From contig JAIQFM010000006.1 in NCBI GenBank assembly GCA_020073285.1, positions 1 to 48,425 on the forward strand: 48,425 nt of DNA, given 5' to 3'. The translations under genes and the position numbers were made by a program. This stretch comes from Terriglobia bacterium (GTDB lineage Bacteria > Acidobacteriota > Terriglobia > Terriglobales > Acidobacteriaceae). Numbering within the stretch: the first letter of the stretch is position 1; every line of letters begins with the position of its first letter. The notes below the pieces were generated by a model. The model was not told where the DNA came from and ran no database searches. It saw only the letters and a list, made by a program, of their open reading frames with translations. This document shows positions 1 through 8,553 of the stretch, one piece after another.

Positions 1-2
1 TG

Positions 3-3000
3 CCAACCTATGACAACTCATTGCTCGATGAAACCTACAAGGCGGCCGTCCATGGGCAAATCGAGTATGGAAAAGGGCGCGGCGTGCCGTGGGGTATTTC
101 GGAATCGGGCTACAACACGACAGACGTTCACCTCAATTATCAGTACCGTGCCTTTGGCGTTCCCGGTCAAGGTCTGAAACGTGGCCTCGCCGAGGATCTG
201 GTGATTGCGCCGTATGCCTCGGCGCTTGCGCTCATGGTGGCGCCTGAGGAGGCGTGTCTGAATCTGCAACGGCTCGCGGCGGAAGGCGCCGAAGGCAGAT
301 ATGGTTTCTATGAAGCGATCGATTACACGCCTTCACGTCTGCCTCGAGGAAAAGCGAGCGCCATCGTTCGCTCCTTCATGGCGCATCACCAGGGCATGAC
401 TGTCTTGTCGCTGGCCTATCTGCTCTTGAATCGGCCGATGCAGAAGCGGTTTGAATCGGACCCGTTATTCCAGGCAACCGCCTTGCTGCTCCAGGAGCGG
501 GTTCCCAGAGCCACCGCGTTCTACACGCATGCGGCCGAATCCTCCGATGGGCGCACGACTCCCACGGGTACGGAGGCCCCGGTGCGCTTGTTCAAGAGCC
601 CGAACACGCCGATACCGGAAGTGCAGTTGTTGTCCAACGGCAGATACCACGTCATGGTCACGAACGCGGGAGGTGGGTACAGTCGCTGGAAGGACATCGC
701 TGTCACGCGCTGGCGCGAGGACACCACCTGCGACAACTGGGGAACATTTTGCTTTCTCCAGGATGTCGCGAGCGGGCAGTTCTGGTCGACCGCTTACCAG
801 CCGACCCGCGACCCATCGGAAGAATACGAAGCTATTTTCTCGGAGGCGCGAGCCGAATTCCGCTGTCGCAACCATGACTTCCTGACCCATACGGAGGTCG
901 CCGTTTCGCCCGAGGACGACATCGAACTGCGTCGCATCGCCATTACGAACCGTTCTTGGACACGAAGGGCCATCGACGTGACCAGTTACGCGGAAGTGGT
1001 TCTCGCCTCCTCGGCGGCCGACGCACTCCATCCGGCCTTCAGCAATCTATTTGTTCAGACCGAAATCCTCCGCAAGCAGCGCGCGATCCTCTGTACGCGC
1101 CGTCCACGCTCGCGCGACGAGCAAGCACCATGGATGTTTCATCTGATGGCCGTGCACGGTGCCGACATTGGAGAAGTTTCCTATGAAACTGACCGAATGC
1201 AATTCATCGGGCGCGGAAACACGATCGCCGCTCCGCGGGTGATGAGCGACTCCATCCCACTCTCGGGCAGTGAAGGTTCGGTGCTGGATCCCGTTGTTGC
1301 CATCCGGCATCGAGTTACTCTGAATCCCGGAGAAACGACAACGATCAATATCGTGACCGGCATCGGGGACACCCGCGAAATATGCCTGGGCCTGGTTGAC
1401 AAATACCAGGACCGGCGTCTCGCGGACCGGGTATTCGATCTGGCATGGACACACAGCGACGTGTTCCTGCGGCAAATCAATGCCACCGAGGCGGATGCGC
1501 AACTGTATGCCCGCCTCGCAAGCTCCATCCTCTACGCCAATTCCTTGCTGCGCGCCGATCCGAGCGTGCTGATCAAGAACCGCCGCGGGCAATCCGGGTT
1601 GTGGGGCTATTCCATTTCTGGTGACTTGCCCATCGTGCTGCTGCAGATTGGAGACTCAGACAAGATCGATCTGGTGCGCCAACTCGTCCAGGCGCATGCC
1701 TACTGGCGCCTGAAAGGCTTGCCCGTGGACCTGGTGATCTGGAACGAAGAGCACGCAGGTTACAGGCAAGAACTCCACGAACAGGTCATGGGGTTGATTG
1801 CAGCCGGCATCGAAACCATTCCGGCAGGCCGGACCGGCGCTATCTTCGTACGCTCCGCGGACCAGATTTCCCCCGAAGATCGCATTCTGATTCAAACCGT
1901 AGCCCGCGTCACGATCTCTGATATGCGAGGCTCGCTCGCCGATCAAGTTACCCGTCTCGGGCCGCTGGAAGCAGCGGTTCCGCGCCTTACGCCGGCCCGC
2001 ACGCATCGCGCCGAACTCGCCGCCGCCGCCGTGCCGCCTCGCAACGATCTCATCTTCTCCAACGGACTGGGCGGATTCACCCCCGACGGGCGTGAGTACG
2101 TGATTACAACGACGCGCCAGCAAACGACTCCCGCACCATGGGTCAACGTGTTAGCGAACCCCCGCTTTGGAACTGTGATCTCCGAGCTCGGTTCCGCCAA
2201 CACCTGGGCCGAGAATGCCCACGAGTTCCGCCTTACTCCCTGGAATAACGATCCCGTGAGCGATTCCAGTGGAGAAGCGTTTTACCTCCGTGATGAAGAG
2301 AGCGGCCACTTCTGGTCGCCCACACCATGGCCTAGCCGCGGCGCCACGCCCTACATCAGCCGGCACGGATTCGGCTACAGCGTGTTCGAACACACGGAAG
2401 GCGGCATACGCTCGGAACTGTGGGTTTATGTGGCGTTGGATGCGCCCATCAAGTTCGCGGTGTTGAAGGTGCGAAACCAGTCGGATCGCTCGCGCCGACT
2501 CTCCGTTACGGGATACGTGGAATGGGTTTTGGGTGACCTGCGGCCGAAAACGTCGATGCACGTTACGAGCGAAATTGCCCCGAATAGCGCCGCCCTGTTC
2601 GCGCGTAACCCGTATAACACGGAGTACGCCGGCCGGGTGGGCTTCTTCGCCGCGGACGCTCCCAAGCAAACCGTGACGTGCGATCGGACTGAGTTCCTCG
2701 GACGCAATGGCACTCTCCGAAGTCCGGCTGCGATGTTCCGGTCGTGGCTCGCCGGCAAGGCGGGGGCCGCGCTGGATCCCTGTGCGGCGATCCAGGTTCC
2801 ATTCGAACTTGCCGGTGGGCAAGAACGCGAGATCGTCTTCACGCTCGGCATGGGGCAGGACGCCGAGGATGCGACCAGCTTGGTTCGCCGGTTCCGCGGG
2901 TCGGGTGCCGCCCGAGGCGCCCTGGAAGCTGTGTGGCAGTACTGGACGCACACCCTCGGCGCAGTGCAGGTGGAGACACCCGACGCGTCTCTCGACGTGC

Positions 3001-4442
3001 TAGCGAACGGCTGGCTTGTTTACCAGGTATTGGCGTGTCGTCTTTGGGGACGCAGCAGCCACTATCAGCCGGGCGGCGCTTTCGGCTTCCGCGACCAACT
3101 GCAGGACATGATGGCGCTCATCCATGCTCAGCCGCGCCTCGTGCGCGAGCACCTGCTGCTGTGCGCGTCCCGGCAGTTTGAGGAGGGCGATGCCCAGCAT
3201 TGGTGGCATCCACCGGCCGGCCGAGGCGTGCGTACTCACTGTTCGGATGATTACTTGTGGCTGCCGCTGGCTACCTGCCGCTACGTGCTGAGCACCGGCG
3301 ACACCGGTGTGCTCGATGAACCCGCTCACTTCCTCGAAGGCCGCTTGGTGAGCGCCGAGGAAGACTCATACTGGGACCTGCCTGCACAATCGCAAACAGC
3401 AGCCACTCTGTACGAACACTGCACCCGAGCGATTCTCAGGGGTCTCGGAGTGGGTGAACACGGACTGCCACTTATCGGCTGCGGAGACTGGAATGATGGC
3501 ATGAATATGGTTGGCGAACACGGCAGGGGCGAAAGCGTCTGGTTGGGCTTCTTTTTGTACGCCGTGCTCTTGCAGTTCGCTGAAGTGTCGCGCCTTCGGG
3601 GCGATGTCTCTTTCGCCGAGCGGTGCCAGACAGAGGCCGCGCAAATGCGCCGGAACATCGAGCAGAATGGGTGGGACGGCGAGTGGTACCGCCGGGCTTA
3701 CTTCGACGACGGTTCGCCGCTTGGGTCGGCAACCAATGCCGAATGCCAGATCGATTCGATTGCCCAGAGCTGGGCGGTTCTGTCCGGAGCGGGCAATGTT
3801 GAGCGCTCCCGAATGGCGATGGACGCGGTCGATCGTCGTCTCGTTCACCGTGAGAGTGGACTGATCCAACTTCTGGATCCGCCGTTTGATAAATCGGACT
3901 TGAATCCCGGGTCGATCAAGGGATACGTCCCCGGCGTGCGGGAAAACGGCGGGCAGTATACTCATGCGGCAATCTGGGCGGCCATGGCGTTCGCTGCCTT
4001 GGGCGATAATCGCCGGGCATGGGAGCTATTCGACATCATCAATCCCGTCAAACACGCGAAGTCTCCCGAGGCCATTGGCACGTACAAAGTGGAGCCTTAT
4101 GTGATTGCGGCTGACGTTTATGCTCTCTCTCCCCACATCGGCCGCGGGGGGTGGACTTGGTACACGGGCTCCGCCGCGTGGATGTACCGGCTTATCCTTG
4201 AATCACTGTTGGGGCTGAGACTGGAAGTCGACAAACTGCGCTTAGCGCCGTGCCTTCCCGCGGATTGGCAGCGGTTCAAGGTTCACTACCGCTATCGCGA
4301 GACGGTCTATCACATCACGGTCACACAACCGCGCGATGCAGGGAGCGCGAAAGGCGTCAAGGTGGATGGCGTTCGGCAAGACGACACGGCTATTCCCCTC
4401 GTTGATGACCACCAGGAGCACACGGTAGAAGTGACGGTATGA
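3..4442 (+). CDS. Cyclic beta-1,2-glucan synthase (NdvB/Cgs type), C-terminal half, cut by the window edge
   Basis: The reading frame is open at the left edge; the first in-frame codon is at 3 and a TTG at 21 is internal, because the preceding residues (PTYDNSLLDETY) already match the family. Order of domains: end of the glycoamylase-like domain (about residues 1-160, with GVPWGISESGYN and SFMAHHQGM), a carbohydrate-binding GT36 region repeated twice (about 190-500 and 680-1000), then a GH94 phosphorylase-like (alpha/alpha)6 domain to the end. The DWND motif typical of the GH94 general-acid site is at 3486-3497. Family members are about 2,800 residues, with an N-terminal GT84 glycosyltransferase and membrane segments, so about half is missing. 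Known family role: membrane-bound synthesis of cyclic periplasmic beta-1,2-glucans, the GH94 part controlling ring size. The stop TGA overlaps an ATG of a tiny downstream frame. Confidence 0.93.
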   Translation, partial: PTYDNSLLDETYKAAVHGQIEYGKGRGVPWGISESGYNTTDVHLNYQYRAFGVPGQGLKRGLAEDLVIAPYASALALMVAPEEACLNLQRLAAEGAEGRYGFYEAIDYTPSRLPRGKASAIVRSFMAHHQGMTVLSLAYLLLNRPMQKRFESDPLFQATALLLQERVPRATAFYTHAAESSDGRTTPTGTEAPVRLFKSPNTPIPEVQLLSNGRYHVMVTNAGGGYSRWKDIAVTRWREDTTCDNWGTFCFLQDVASGQFWSTAYQPTRDPSEEYEAIFSEARAEFRCRNHDFLTHTEVAVSPEDDIELRRIAITNRSWTRRAIDVTSYAEVVLASSAADALHPAFSNLFVQTEILRKQRAILCTRRPRSRDEQAPWMFHLMAVHGADIGEVSYETDRMQFIGRGNTIAAPRVMSDSIPLSGSEGSVLDPVVAIRHRVTLNPGETTTINIVTGIGDTREICLGLVDKYQDRRLADRVFDLAWTHSDVFLRQINATEADAQLYARLASSILYANSLLRADPSVLIKNRRGQSGLWGYSISGDLPIVLLQIGDSDKIDLVRQLVQAHAYWRLKGLPVDLVIWNEEHAGYRQELHEQVMGLIAAGIETIPAGRTGAIFVRSADQISPEDRILIQTVARVTISDMRGSLADQVTRLGPLEAAVPRLTPARTHRAELAAAAVPPRNDLIFSNGLGGFTPDGREYVITTTRQQTTPAPWVNVLANPRFGTVISELGSANTWAENAHEFRLTPWNNDPVSDSSGEAFYLRDEESGHFWSPTPWPSRGATPYISRHGFGYSVFEHTEGGIRSELWVYVALDAPIKFAVLKVRNQSDRSRRLSVTGYVEWVLGDLRPKTSMHVTSEIAPNSAALFARNPYNTEYAGRVGFFAADAPKQTVTCDRTEFLGRNGTLRSPAAMFRSWLAGKAGAALDPCAAIQVPFELAGGQEREIVFTLGMGQDAEDATSLVRRFRGSGAARGALEAVWQYWTHTLGAVQVETPDASLDVLANGWLVYQVLACRLWGRSSHYQPGGAFGFRDQLQDMMALIHAQPRLVREHLLLCASRQFEEGDAQHWWHPPAGRGVRTHCSDDYLWLPLATCRYVLSTGDTGVLDEPAHFLEGRLVSAEEDSYWDLPAQSQTAATLYEHCTRAILRGLGVGEHGLPLIGCGDWNDGMNMVGEHGRGESVWLGFFLYAVLLQFAEVSRLRGDVSFAERCQTEAAQMRRNIEQNGWDGEWYRRAYFDDGSPLGSATNAECQIDSIAQSWAVLSGAGNVERSRMAMDAVDRRLVHRESGLIQLLDPPFDKSDLNPGSIKGYVPGVRENGGQYTHAAIWAAMAFAALGDNRRAWELFDIINPVKHAKSPEAIGTYKVEPYVIAADVYALSPHIGRGGWTWYTGSAAWMYRLILESLLGLRLEVDKLRLAPCLPADWQRFKVHYRYRETVYHITVTQPRDAGSAKGVKVDGVRQDDTAIPLVDDHQEHTVEVTV

Positions 4443-4555
4443 TGGACGGTTATGACAGTTGGTTGAACCTTGCGACGGTGATGTACAAAGATGTGAAAAC
4501 GGCCATGCAGTTCCAGCATCCCGAGCTGGACATCGTGCGGGCAGCGCTAAACTAA
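4439..4555 (+). CDS. Possible 38-residue small protein overlapping the end of the glucan synthase gene
   Basis: An ATGATG start overlaps the TGA of the preceding gene (ATGA-type overlap, as in translational coupling) and the frame runs 38 codons to TAA. The peptide is acidic-amphipathic and ends PELDIVRAALN. I do not recognise it. No independent Shine-Dalgarno is visible, and 38 codons can occur by chance; the reason to list it is the coupling geometry. It could equally be the remnant of a gene broken by the rearrangement seen just downstream. Confidence 0.2.
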   Translation: MMDGYDSWLNLATVMYKDVKTAMQFQHPELDIVRAALN

Positions 4556-4599
4556 ACGGAAACATCGGAGGAGCGGAGAGGATGATGCCGGCCGAAAAA

Positions 4600-4624
4600 T
4601 TTCACGGCACACTTTACGGCACAC
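4600..4624. repeat. Tandem CGGCACAC direct repeat at a rearrangement scar
   Basis: Two adjacent near-identical units, TTTCACGGCACAC (4600-4612) and TTTACGGCACAC (4613-4624), lie between the intact glucan synthase gene and the truncated TonB-receptor end. They are followed by a TGTAAGTCATTGATT stretch (4642-4656). Tandem arm-type repeats of this sort occur at tyrosine-recombinase attachment sites, but no integrase is present, so that reading is an inference only. Confidence 0.35.
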
Positions 4625-4671
4625 CTCAAAAATGCCACCCCTGTAAGTCATTGATTGGCAGTGCAGGCACG

Positions 4672-4939
4672 CTATTTCAAACCGGGCTGGATCACACTGG
4701 GGGTGCAAGGACGCTTCGTGGGAGTGCAGTATGACGACGACCGCAACACGCTCCCCTTGCGCCGCTTTTTCGCCATGGATGCGACGGCCTCACACCCGCT
4801 CAGGCGCTCCGTCGAGGTATTCGTCGCCGCGGACAACCTGCTGAACCGGCGCTATGACATCGCTCGCACCCCGGTGCTGAACGTGGCGCCGCCCATCCTG
4901 GTGCGCGCCGGCCTGCGCCTGAACCTCGGGGCACGATAG
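4672..4939 (+). pseudogene. TonB-dependent receptor, C-terminal remnant
   Basis: Translation in this frame gives the end of a TonB-dependent outer-membrane receptor: a glycine/aromatic beta-strand pattern, a DNLLNRRYD motif (the usual NLF-D-xxY element near the C-terminus), then RTPVLNVAPP and a terminal strand ending RAGLRLNLGAR. About 90 residues remain of a protein normally 600-800 long; nothing upstream on this strand encodes plug or barrel. The open frame nominally begins with TTG at 4655 but recognisable homology starts near 4672. It differs in type from the two Oar-like receptors in this window. The opposite strand is occupied by the 3' extension of the E1 beta gene, so the two frames overlap tail to tail. 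Confidence 0.8.
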
Positions 4940-5938
4940 ATAAGCTTCTACCGGCCGCTCAGGCGGCACTGCCTGCTTGAAGAGCACCGCCTTCACGGTC
5001 TCAACGATCTTCTCCTCGTTGGGCAGAACGTGGTTTTCGAGCGGCTCGCTGTAGGGAATCGAGGTATCGAGCGCGGAAACGATCCTGATGGGCGCGCGCA
5101 GAGATTCGAATCCGTGCTCGGCGACTTCGGCGGCAATGATCGCGGCTGCCGAGGCGTGGCGCGGCGCCTGGTCCACTAGCACCAGCCGGCCGGTCTTCCT
5201 TACCGATTCGATAATGGTTTTCACATCCAGCGGCGCGAGGGTGCGTGGGTCAACTACCTCGGCGCTGATGCCCTCCGCCGCCAGTCGCTCGGCCGCAGCC
5301 AGCGACTTTTTCACCATCCACCCGGTGGCGACAATGGTGATGTCGGCGCCCACCCGCTTCACATCTGCAACGCCCAGCGGGATGACGTATTCGCCTTCCG
5401 GAACCTCGCCCTGCTCCAGGGTCAGCATGTAGTTGTGCAGGTAGACGACGGGATTGTCGTCACGGATGGCGGCCGCCATCAGGCCTTTGGCGTCGGCGGG
5501 CGTGGACGGCACGACCACCTTCAGTCCGGGGCAGCCCATCATCATGTGGTACAGGCAATTGGAGTGCTGGCCGGCCCAGCCGGCTGCGAAGCCGAAGCCC
5601 GCCTTCAACACCAAGGGGACTTTGACCTGGCCTCCGGACATGTAGCGCAGCCTGGGCGCCTCGTTCACCACCTGGTCCATGGCCACCAGCATGAACTCGT
5701 TCATCCACAGCTCGACGATGGGCCGAAGCCCGGTTATGGCGGCTCCCACGGCGATGCCGATTTCAGCCGTCTCGGAAATGGGCGCAATGCGGACGCGGTT
5801 CCTGCCGAACAGCTTGAGCATGGGATCGCGCGGTGTCATCGCCATATTCTGGCCATAGAAAACCACGTCGGGATCGCGCTGCATTTCCTCGATGATGGCG
5901 GCAGCCATCGCCTCGCCGTACATCATTTCGCGTGCCAT
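4790..5938 (-). CDS. 2-oxoacid dehydrogenase E1 component, beta subunit (TPP-dependent), with an abnormal C-terminal extension
   Basis: Pyruvate/acetoin/branched-chain dehydrogenase E1 beta family. The N-terminal half carries the TPP-binding segment with the conserved Glu (RIAPISETAEIGIAVGAA), followed by the family's FGFAAGWAGQHSN loop; the C-terminal half has the transketolase-C features (IVATGWM, VVDPRTLAPLD, VLVDQAPRH). ATG at 5938 has an AGGAAGG Shine-Dalgarno and lies 9 nt after the E1 alpha stop. Normal E1 beta is about 325-335 residues; here family-like sequence ends near 4943 (PERPVEAYL), then the frame continues about 50 residues antisense to the TonB-receptor remnant before TGA at 4790. 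The original stop was probably removed by the same rearrangement. It should pair with E1 alpha to decarboxylate a 2-oxoacid (or acetoin) and acylate a lipoyl domain; substrate unknown. Confidence 0.9.
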   Translation of the reverse strand: MAREMMYGEAMAAAIIEEMQRDPDVVFYGQNMAMTPRDPMLKLFGRNRVRIAPISETAEIGIAVGAAITGLRPIVELWMNEFMLVAMDQVVNEAPRLRYMSGGQVKVPLVLKAGFGFAAGWAGQHSNCLYHMMMGCPGLKVVVPSTPADAKGLMAAAIRDDNPVVYLHNYMLTLEQGEVPEGEYVIPLGVADVKRVGADITIVATGWMVKKSLAAAERLAAEGISAEVVDPRTLAPLDVKTIIESVRKTGRLVLVDQAPRHASAAAIIAAEVAEHGFESLRAPIRIVSALDTSIPYSEPLENHVLPNEEKIVETVKAVLFKQAVPPERPVEAYLSCPEVQAQAGAHQDGRRHVQHRGASDVIAPVQQVVRGDEYLDGAPERV

Positions 5939-5947
5939 AAGACCTTC

Positions 5948-6979
5948 CTATGCGTACACGTAGTTGGTGGCCTCTTCGGGAGCAGGAGGCGGACTCGCCA
6001 ATGCGAACTGCACGGCGTCGTCCATCTCGCAGCGAACTGTGTCGGCGATGCGCTGGGCTTCCGCGTCTGCCAGCATCCCCTTGCGCATCAGCTCGTCCCG
6101 GAAGCGGGGGATCGGATCGGCCGCTTGTGCCTGCCGATATTCCGACTTCTTGCCGTACACGCCTACGGCTTCGTGTTCCGGGAATTGCGTTGGCGCCGGC
6201 GGAACGTTGATGGCGTTGCCGTGCGCGCTGAGCCGGTAAAACTTCGATTCGATCAGGCTGGGCCCGGCTCCGGCACGGGCGCGGTCGGCCGCCGCAAGCA
6301 CGGCGTCGTAGACCTGGAGCGGATCGGTGCCGTCCACCGTGATCCCGGGGATGCTGAAGGCAGCGGCCTTCTTCGACAGAGGATCACCCGCCAGGTGGTT
6401 AGCGTCTTCCAGGCTGATGTGGGTGTAGGCCTGATATTCATTGTTCTCGAGCACGTAAACCACCGGTAGCTTCCACACCGCGGCCATGTTCAGCGACTCG
6501 AAGAAGGCGCCCTGCTTGGTGGACCCATCGCCAAAGAAGCAGTAAACGACCTGACCAGTGTTCTTCACCTGGGCGGTGAGGGCAGCGCCGGTAGCGTGCG
6601 CGATACTCTGCCCGATAATGCCGGACGTACCAGGAAAGTGGTGGGCGGGATCGGCGAGGTGCATGGACCCTCCAAACCCTCGGCAGAGGCCGTCGCTGCG
6701 GCCATAAAGCTCGGCCATCATCTTGCATGGCGAGCTGCCCAGCACAATCGGATATCCGTGGCAACGATAGCTCGGCATGACCAAGTCCGTTTCGTGCCGG
6801 GTAGCGAGCGCTCCCACAATGCTGGCTTCCGCGCCATCGCCCAAGTGGGTGTGGCCGCGCATGGCTCCCGGATGTTCGAGGAAGGTGCGCTTGACGCGCT
6901 CCTCAAACTCGCGGATGCGCAGCATCTGCGTGTACATCCAGATCAGCCGATCGCTTCCCAGATCGTCGCTCGTTGGCAT
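5948..6979 (-). CDS. 2-oxoacid dehydrogenase E1 component, alpha subunit (TPP-dependent)
   Basis: About 343 residues, full length for the family. Sequence hallmarks: RIREFEERV near the N-terminus, RGHTHLGDGAEASIVGA, CRGFGGSMHLAD, and the TPP motif FFGDGSTKQGAFFESLNMAAVWKLP (here GDGS followed by the conserved NMA), then ENNEYQAYT. An in-frame codon at 7033 would add 18 low-complexity residues; ATG at 6979 is preferred because GAAGGAG sits 7 nt upstream and the family N-terminus starts there. The gene follows the lipoyl-domain gene by 14 nt and precedes E1 beta by 9 nt, so the three are co-transcribed. It resembles acetoin dehydrogenase/PDH E1 alpha; the substrate cannot be assigned from sequence. 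Confidence 0.92.
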   Translation of the reverse strand: MPTSDDLGSDRLIWMYTQMLRIREFEERVKRTFLEHPGAMRGHTHLGDGAEASIVGALATRHETDLVMPSYRCHGYPIVLGSSPCKMMAELYGRSDGLCRGFGGSMHLADPAHHFPGTSGIIGQSIAHATGAALTAQVKNTGQVVYCFFGDGSTKQGAFFESLNMAAVWKLPVVYVLENNEYQAYTHISLEDANHLAGDPLSKKAAAFSIPGITVDGTDPLQVYDAVLAAADRARAGAGPSLIESKFYRLSAHGNAINVPPAPTQFPEHEAVGVYGKKSEYRQAQAADPIPRFRDELMRKGMLADAEAQRIADTVRCEMDDAVQFALASPPPAPEEATNYVYA

Positions 6980-6993
6980 CGCGTCTCCTTCAC

Positions 6994-7254
6994 TTATGAG
7001 GGCAGGGTGTCTCCCGGCTGGCCGATGTGGCACAGCGGCTCGCCCACCGGAACCTCCACTGCCTCGCGGGCAATAATCTTGAGCAGCACACCTTCCGCCG
7101 GAGATTCCAGTTCGTAGCTCACTTTCTCGGTCTCCAGTTCTACCACGGGTTCGCCGCGTTGGATGGCATCTCCCTCCGCCTTGAGCCAGCGAACCACGCT
7201 GGCCTTGGTGGTCGGGATACCGCCCGTCTTGGGAACCTTGAGAGTTGTGACGAT
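6994..7254 (-). CDS. Free-standing lipoyl-domain protein without an acyltransferase domain
   Basis: About 86 residues forming a single lipoyl/biotinyl-attachment domain: VPKTGGIPTTKASVVRWL, KAEGDAIQRGEPVVELE, then the swinging-arm motif ETEKVSYE (Lys44 in the numbering used here), then SPAEGVLLKI and a terminal half-repeat ending GEPLCHIG. There is no peripheral-subunit-binding domain and no catalytic E2 domain; TAA at 6994 ends the gene. The start is a problem: the only ATG/GTG/TTG is GTG at 7197, which would delete the first two beta-strands. The domain plainly begins at D-I-V-T (7257-7246), where the codon is ATC, with a run of six G just upstream. I place the start at this ATC; CTG at 7272 is an alternative, and a base-call error (ATG to ATC) is possible. 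It overlaps or abuts the thiolase stop. Confidence 0.75.
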   Translation of the reverse strand: MVTTLKVPKTGGIPTTKASVVRWLKAEGDAIQRGEPVVELETEKVSYELESPAEGVLLKIIAREAVEVPVGEPLCHIGQPGDTLPS

Positions 7255-7268
7255 GTCCGCCCCCCTTG

Positions 7269-8534
7269 TCAGTTCACTGCCTCGAGGATCGTTACGGCGC
7301 AGGCGGCGAAATCGTTACCAATAAGCCCGCCGCCATTTTCGGCCAAGCCGACACGCGCATTCGGAACCTGGATCTCGCCGGCCTCCCCCCGCAACTGAAA
7401 GCACAGTTCGTTCAGCATGATGAGACCCGTTGCGCCGATGGGGTGTCCCCTGGATACCAGCCCGCCAGACGGATTCACGGGAAGCTCGCCGCCGCGTGCG
7501 GTAGCGCCGGAGGCGGTGAACGGACCGCCCTGGCCACGGGGACACAGGCCGAGGTCTTCCAGGGTGTGGATTTCGGCGAACGAGGTGGCGTCATGCAGTT
7601 CGACCACGTCCAAGTCTTGGGGGCCGAGACCGGCCATTTCATAGGCACGGCGGGCAGCGCGGCCGGCCGCGTGTTCCTCGTCCCAGGAGGTTTCCATCCG
7701 TCCGGCGGCGACGGCGTGTCCGCGCACCCGCACCGCGCGGCTACGCACTGGCTCCGGCAGACTGCGGAGAAAATCGCGCGAGCAGAGGAGGGCGGCGGCG
7801 GCGGCATCGCCGATGGGAGCGCACATGGCTCGCGTCAGCGGTTCGACCACCATGCGGTCGGCCAGCACCGCGTCCGCGTCCATCGGAAAACGATATTGCG
7901 CCCGCGGGTTGCCGACCGAGTTGGTGTGGTTCTTGGCCGCAGCCTGAGCAATCTGCCGCTCCGTGGTGCCGTACCGCGCCATGTGGGCCTTCGCCCACAG
8001 CGCGTAGATGTCCATGGCGAGGGAGCGATCGGGAGCCTGCTGGAAGTGCCCGCCACAACTGGCTGCCATCTTCTGATACATGTCAACCCAGGGCTGGGGG
8101 TCGAGGAAGTCGGTGCCCTTCTCCAGTCGCACGAAGAACTCGGCGCGGCGGTTGGGGTCATACATCTTCTCCATGCCGATGGCGAGAGACAGCTCACATT
8201 GTCCGGAGAGGATGTCCTTGCAGGCGCCATTGACGGCGAGGCTGGCGCTGGCGCACGCTGCCTCCACATTGGTGGTGGCCACGCCCACGGGCAGCAAGCC
8301 TTCCTCCACCAGCGGCATGAGGCACACCTGGCCTTTCACGTTGGGCTGTCCCCAGAAGTCCAGCATCATGTTGCTGAACCAGATGTGGCCGATGGCGCTA
8401 CCGTCGAGGCGCGCGTCCTGGAGCGCGCCCAGGTAGGCCTCGCGAACCAGTTCCTTGGGCGATTTCCCGAAGAATCGGCCCACCGGAGTGCTGTAGATAC
8501 CGACGATGCAGACGTCGTCCATGCGTGGTTTCAA
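7269..8534 (-). CDS. Thiolase-family protein (SCP-x / non-decarboxylating type)
   Basis: About 421 residues with thiolase fold signatures: N-terminal IVGIYSTPVGRF, nucleophilic Cys in NVEAACASASLAV, the HDATSFAE motif (the HDxF-type motif of SCP2-thiolases rather than NEAFA), and the catalytic His loop GGLVSRGHPIGATG. The usual C-terminal CxG Cys is replaced by AENGGGL, as in SCP-x relatives, so a standard acetyl-CoA acetyltransferase role is doubtful. TTG at 8534 has GAGGA 8 nt upstream; an in-frame ATG at 8522 lacks a well-spaced site, so TTG is preferred. It lies 19 nt downstream of the acyl-CoA ligase gene and abuts the lipoyl-domain gene. It may cleave or form a beta-ketoacyl-CoA made by the ligase, or accept an acyl group generated by E1/lipoyl. 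Confidence 0.88.
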   Translation of the reverse strand: MKPRMDDVCIVGIYSTPVGRFFGKSPKELVREAYLGALQDARLDGSAIGHIWFSNMMLDFWGQPNVKGQVCLMPLVEEGLLPVGVATTNVEAACASASLAVNGACKDILSGQCELSLAIGMEKMYDPNRRAEFFVRLEKGTDFLDPQPWVDMYQKMAASCGGHFQQAPDRSLAMDIYALWAKAHMARYGTTERQIAQAAAKNHTNSVGNPRAQYRFPMDADAVLADRMVVEPLTRAMCAPIGDAAAAALLCSRDFLRSLPEPVRSRAVRVRGHAVAAGRMETSWDEEHAAGRAARRAYEMAGLGPQDLDVVELHDATSFAEIHTLEDLGLCPRGQGGPFTASGATARGGELPVNPSGGLVSRGHPIGATGLIMLNELCFQLRGEAGEIQVPNARVGLAENGGGLIGNDFAACAVTILEAVN

Positions 8535-8553
8535 TTTGATCGTCCTCGTTCAC

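Noticed and set aside
4459-4734. 91-codon plus-strand frame in the scar region
   Set aside because: No Shine-Dalgarno, no domain, overlaps the TonB-receptor remnant frame, which is recognisable.
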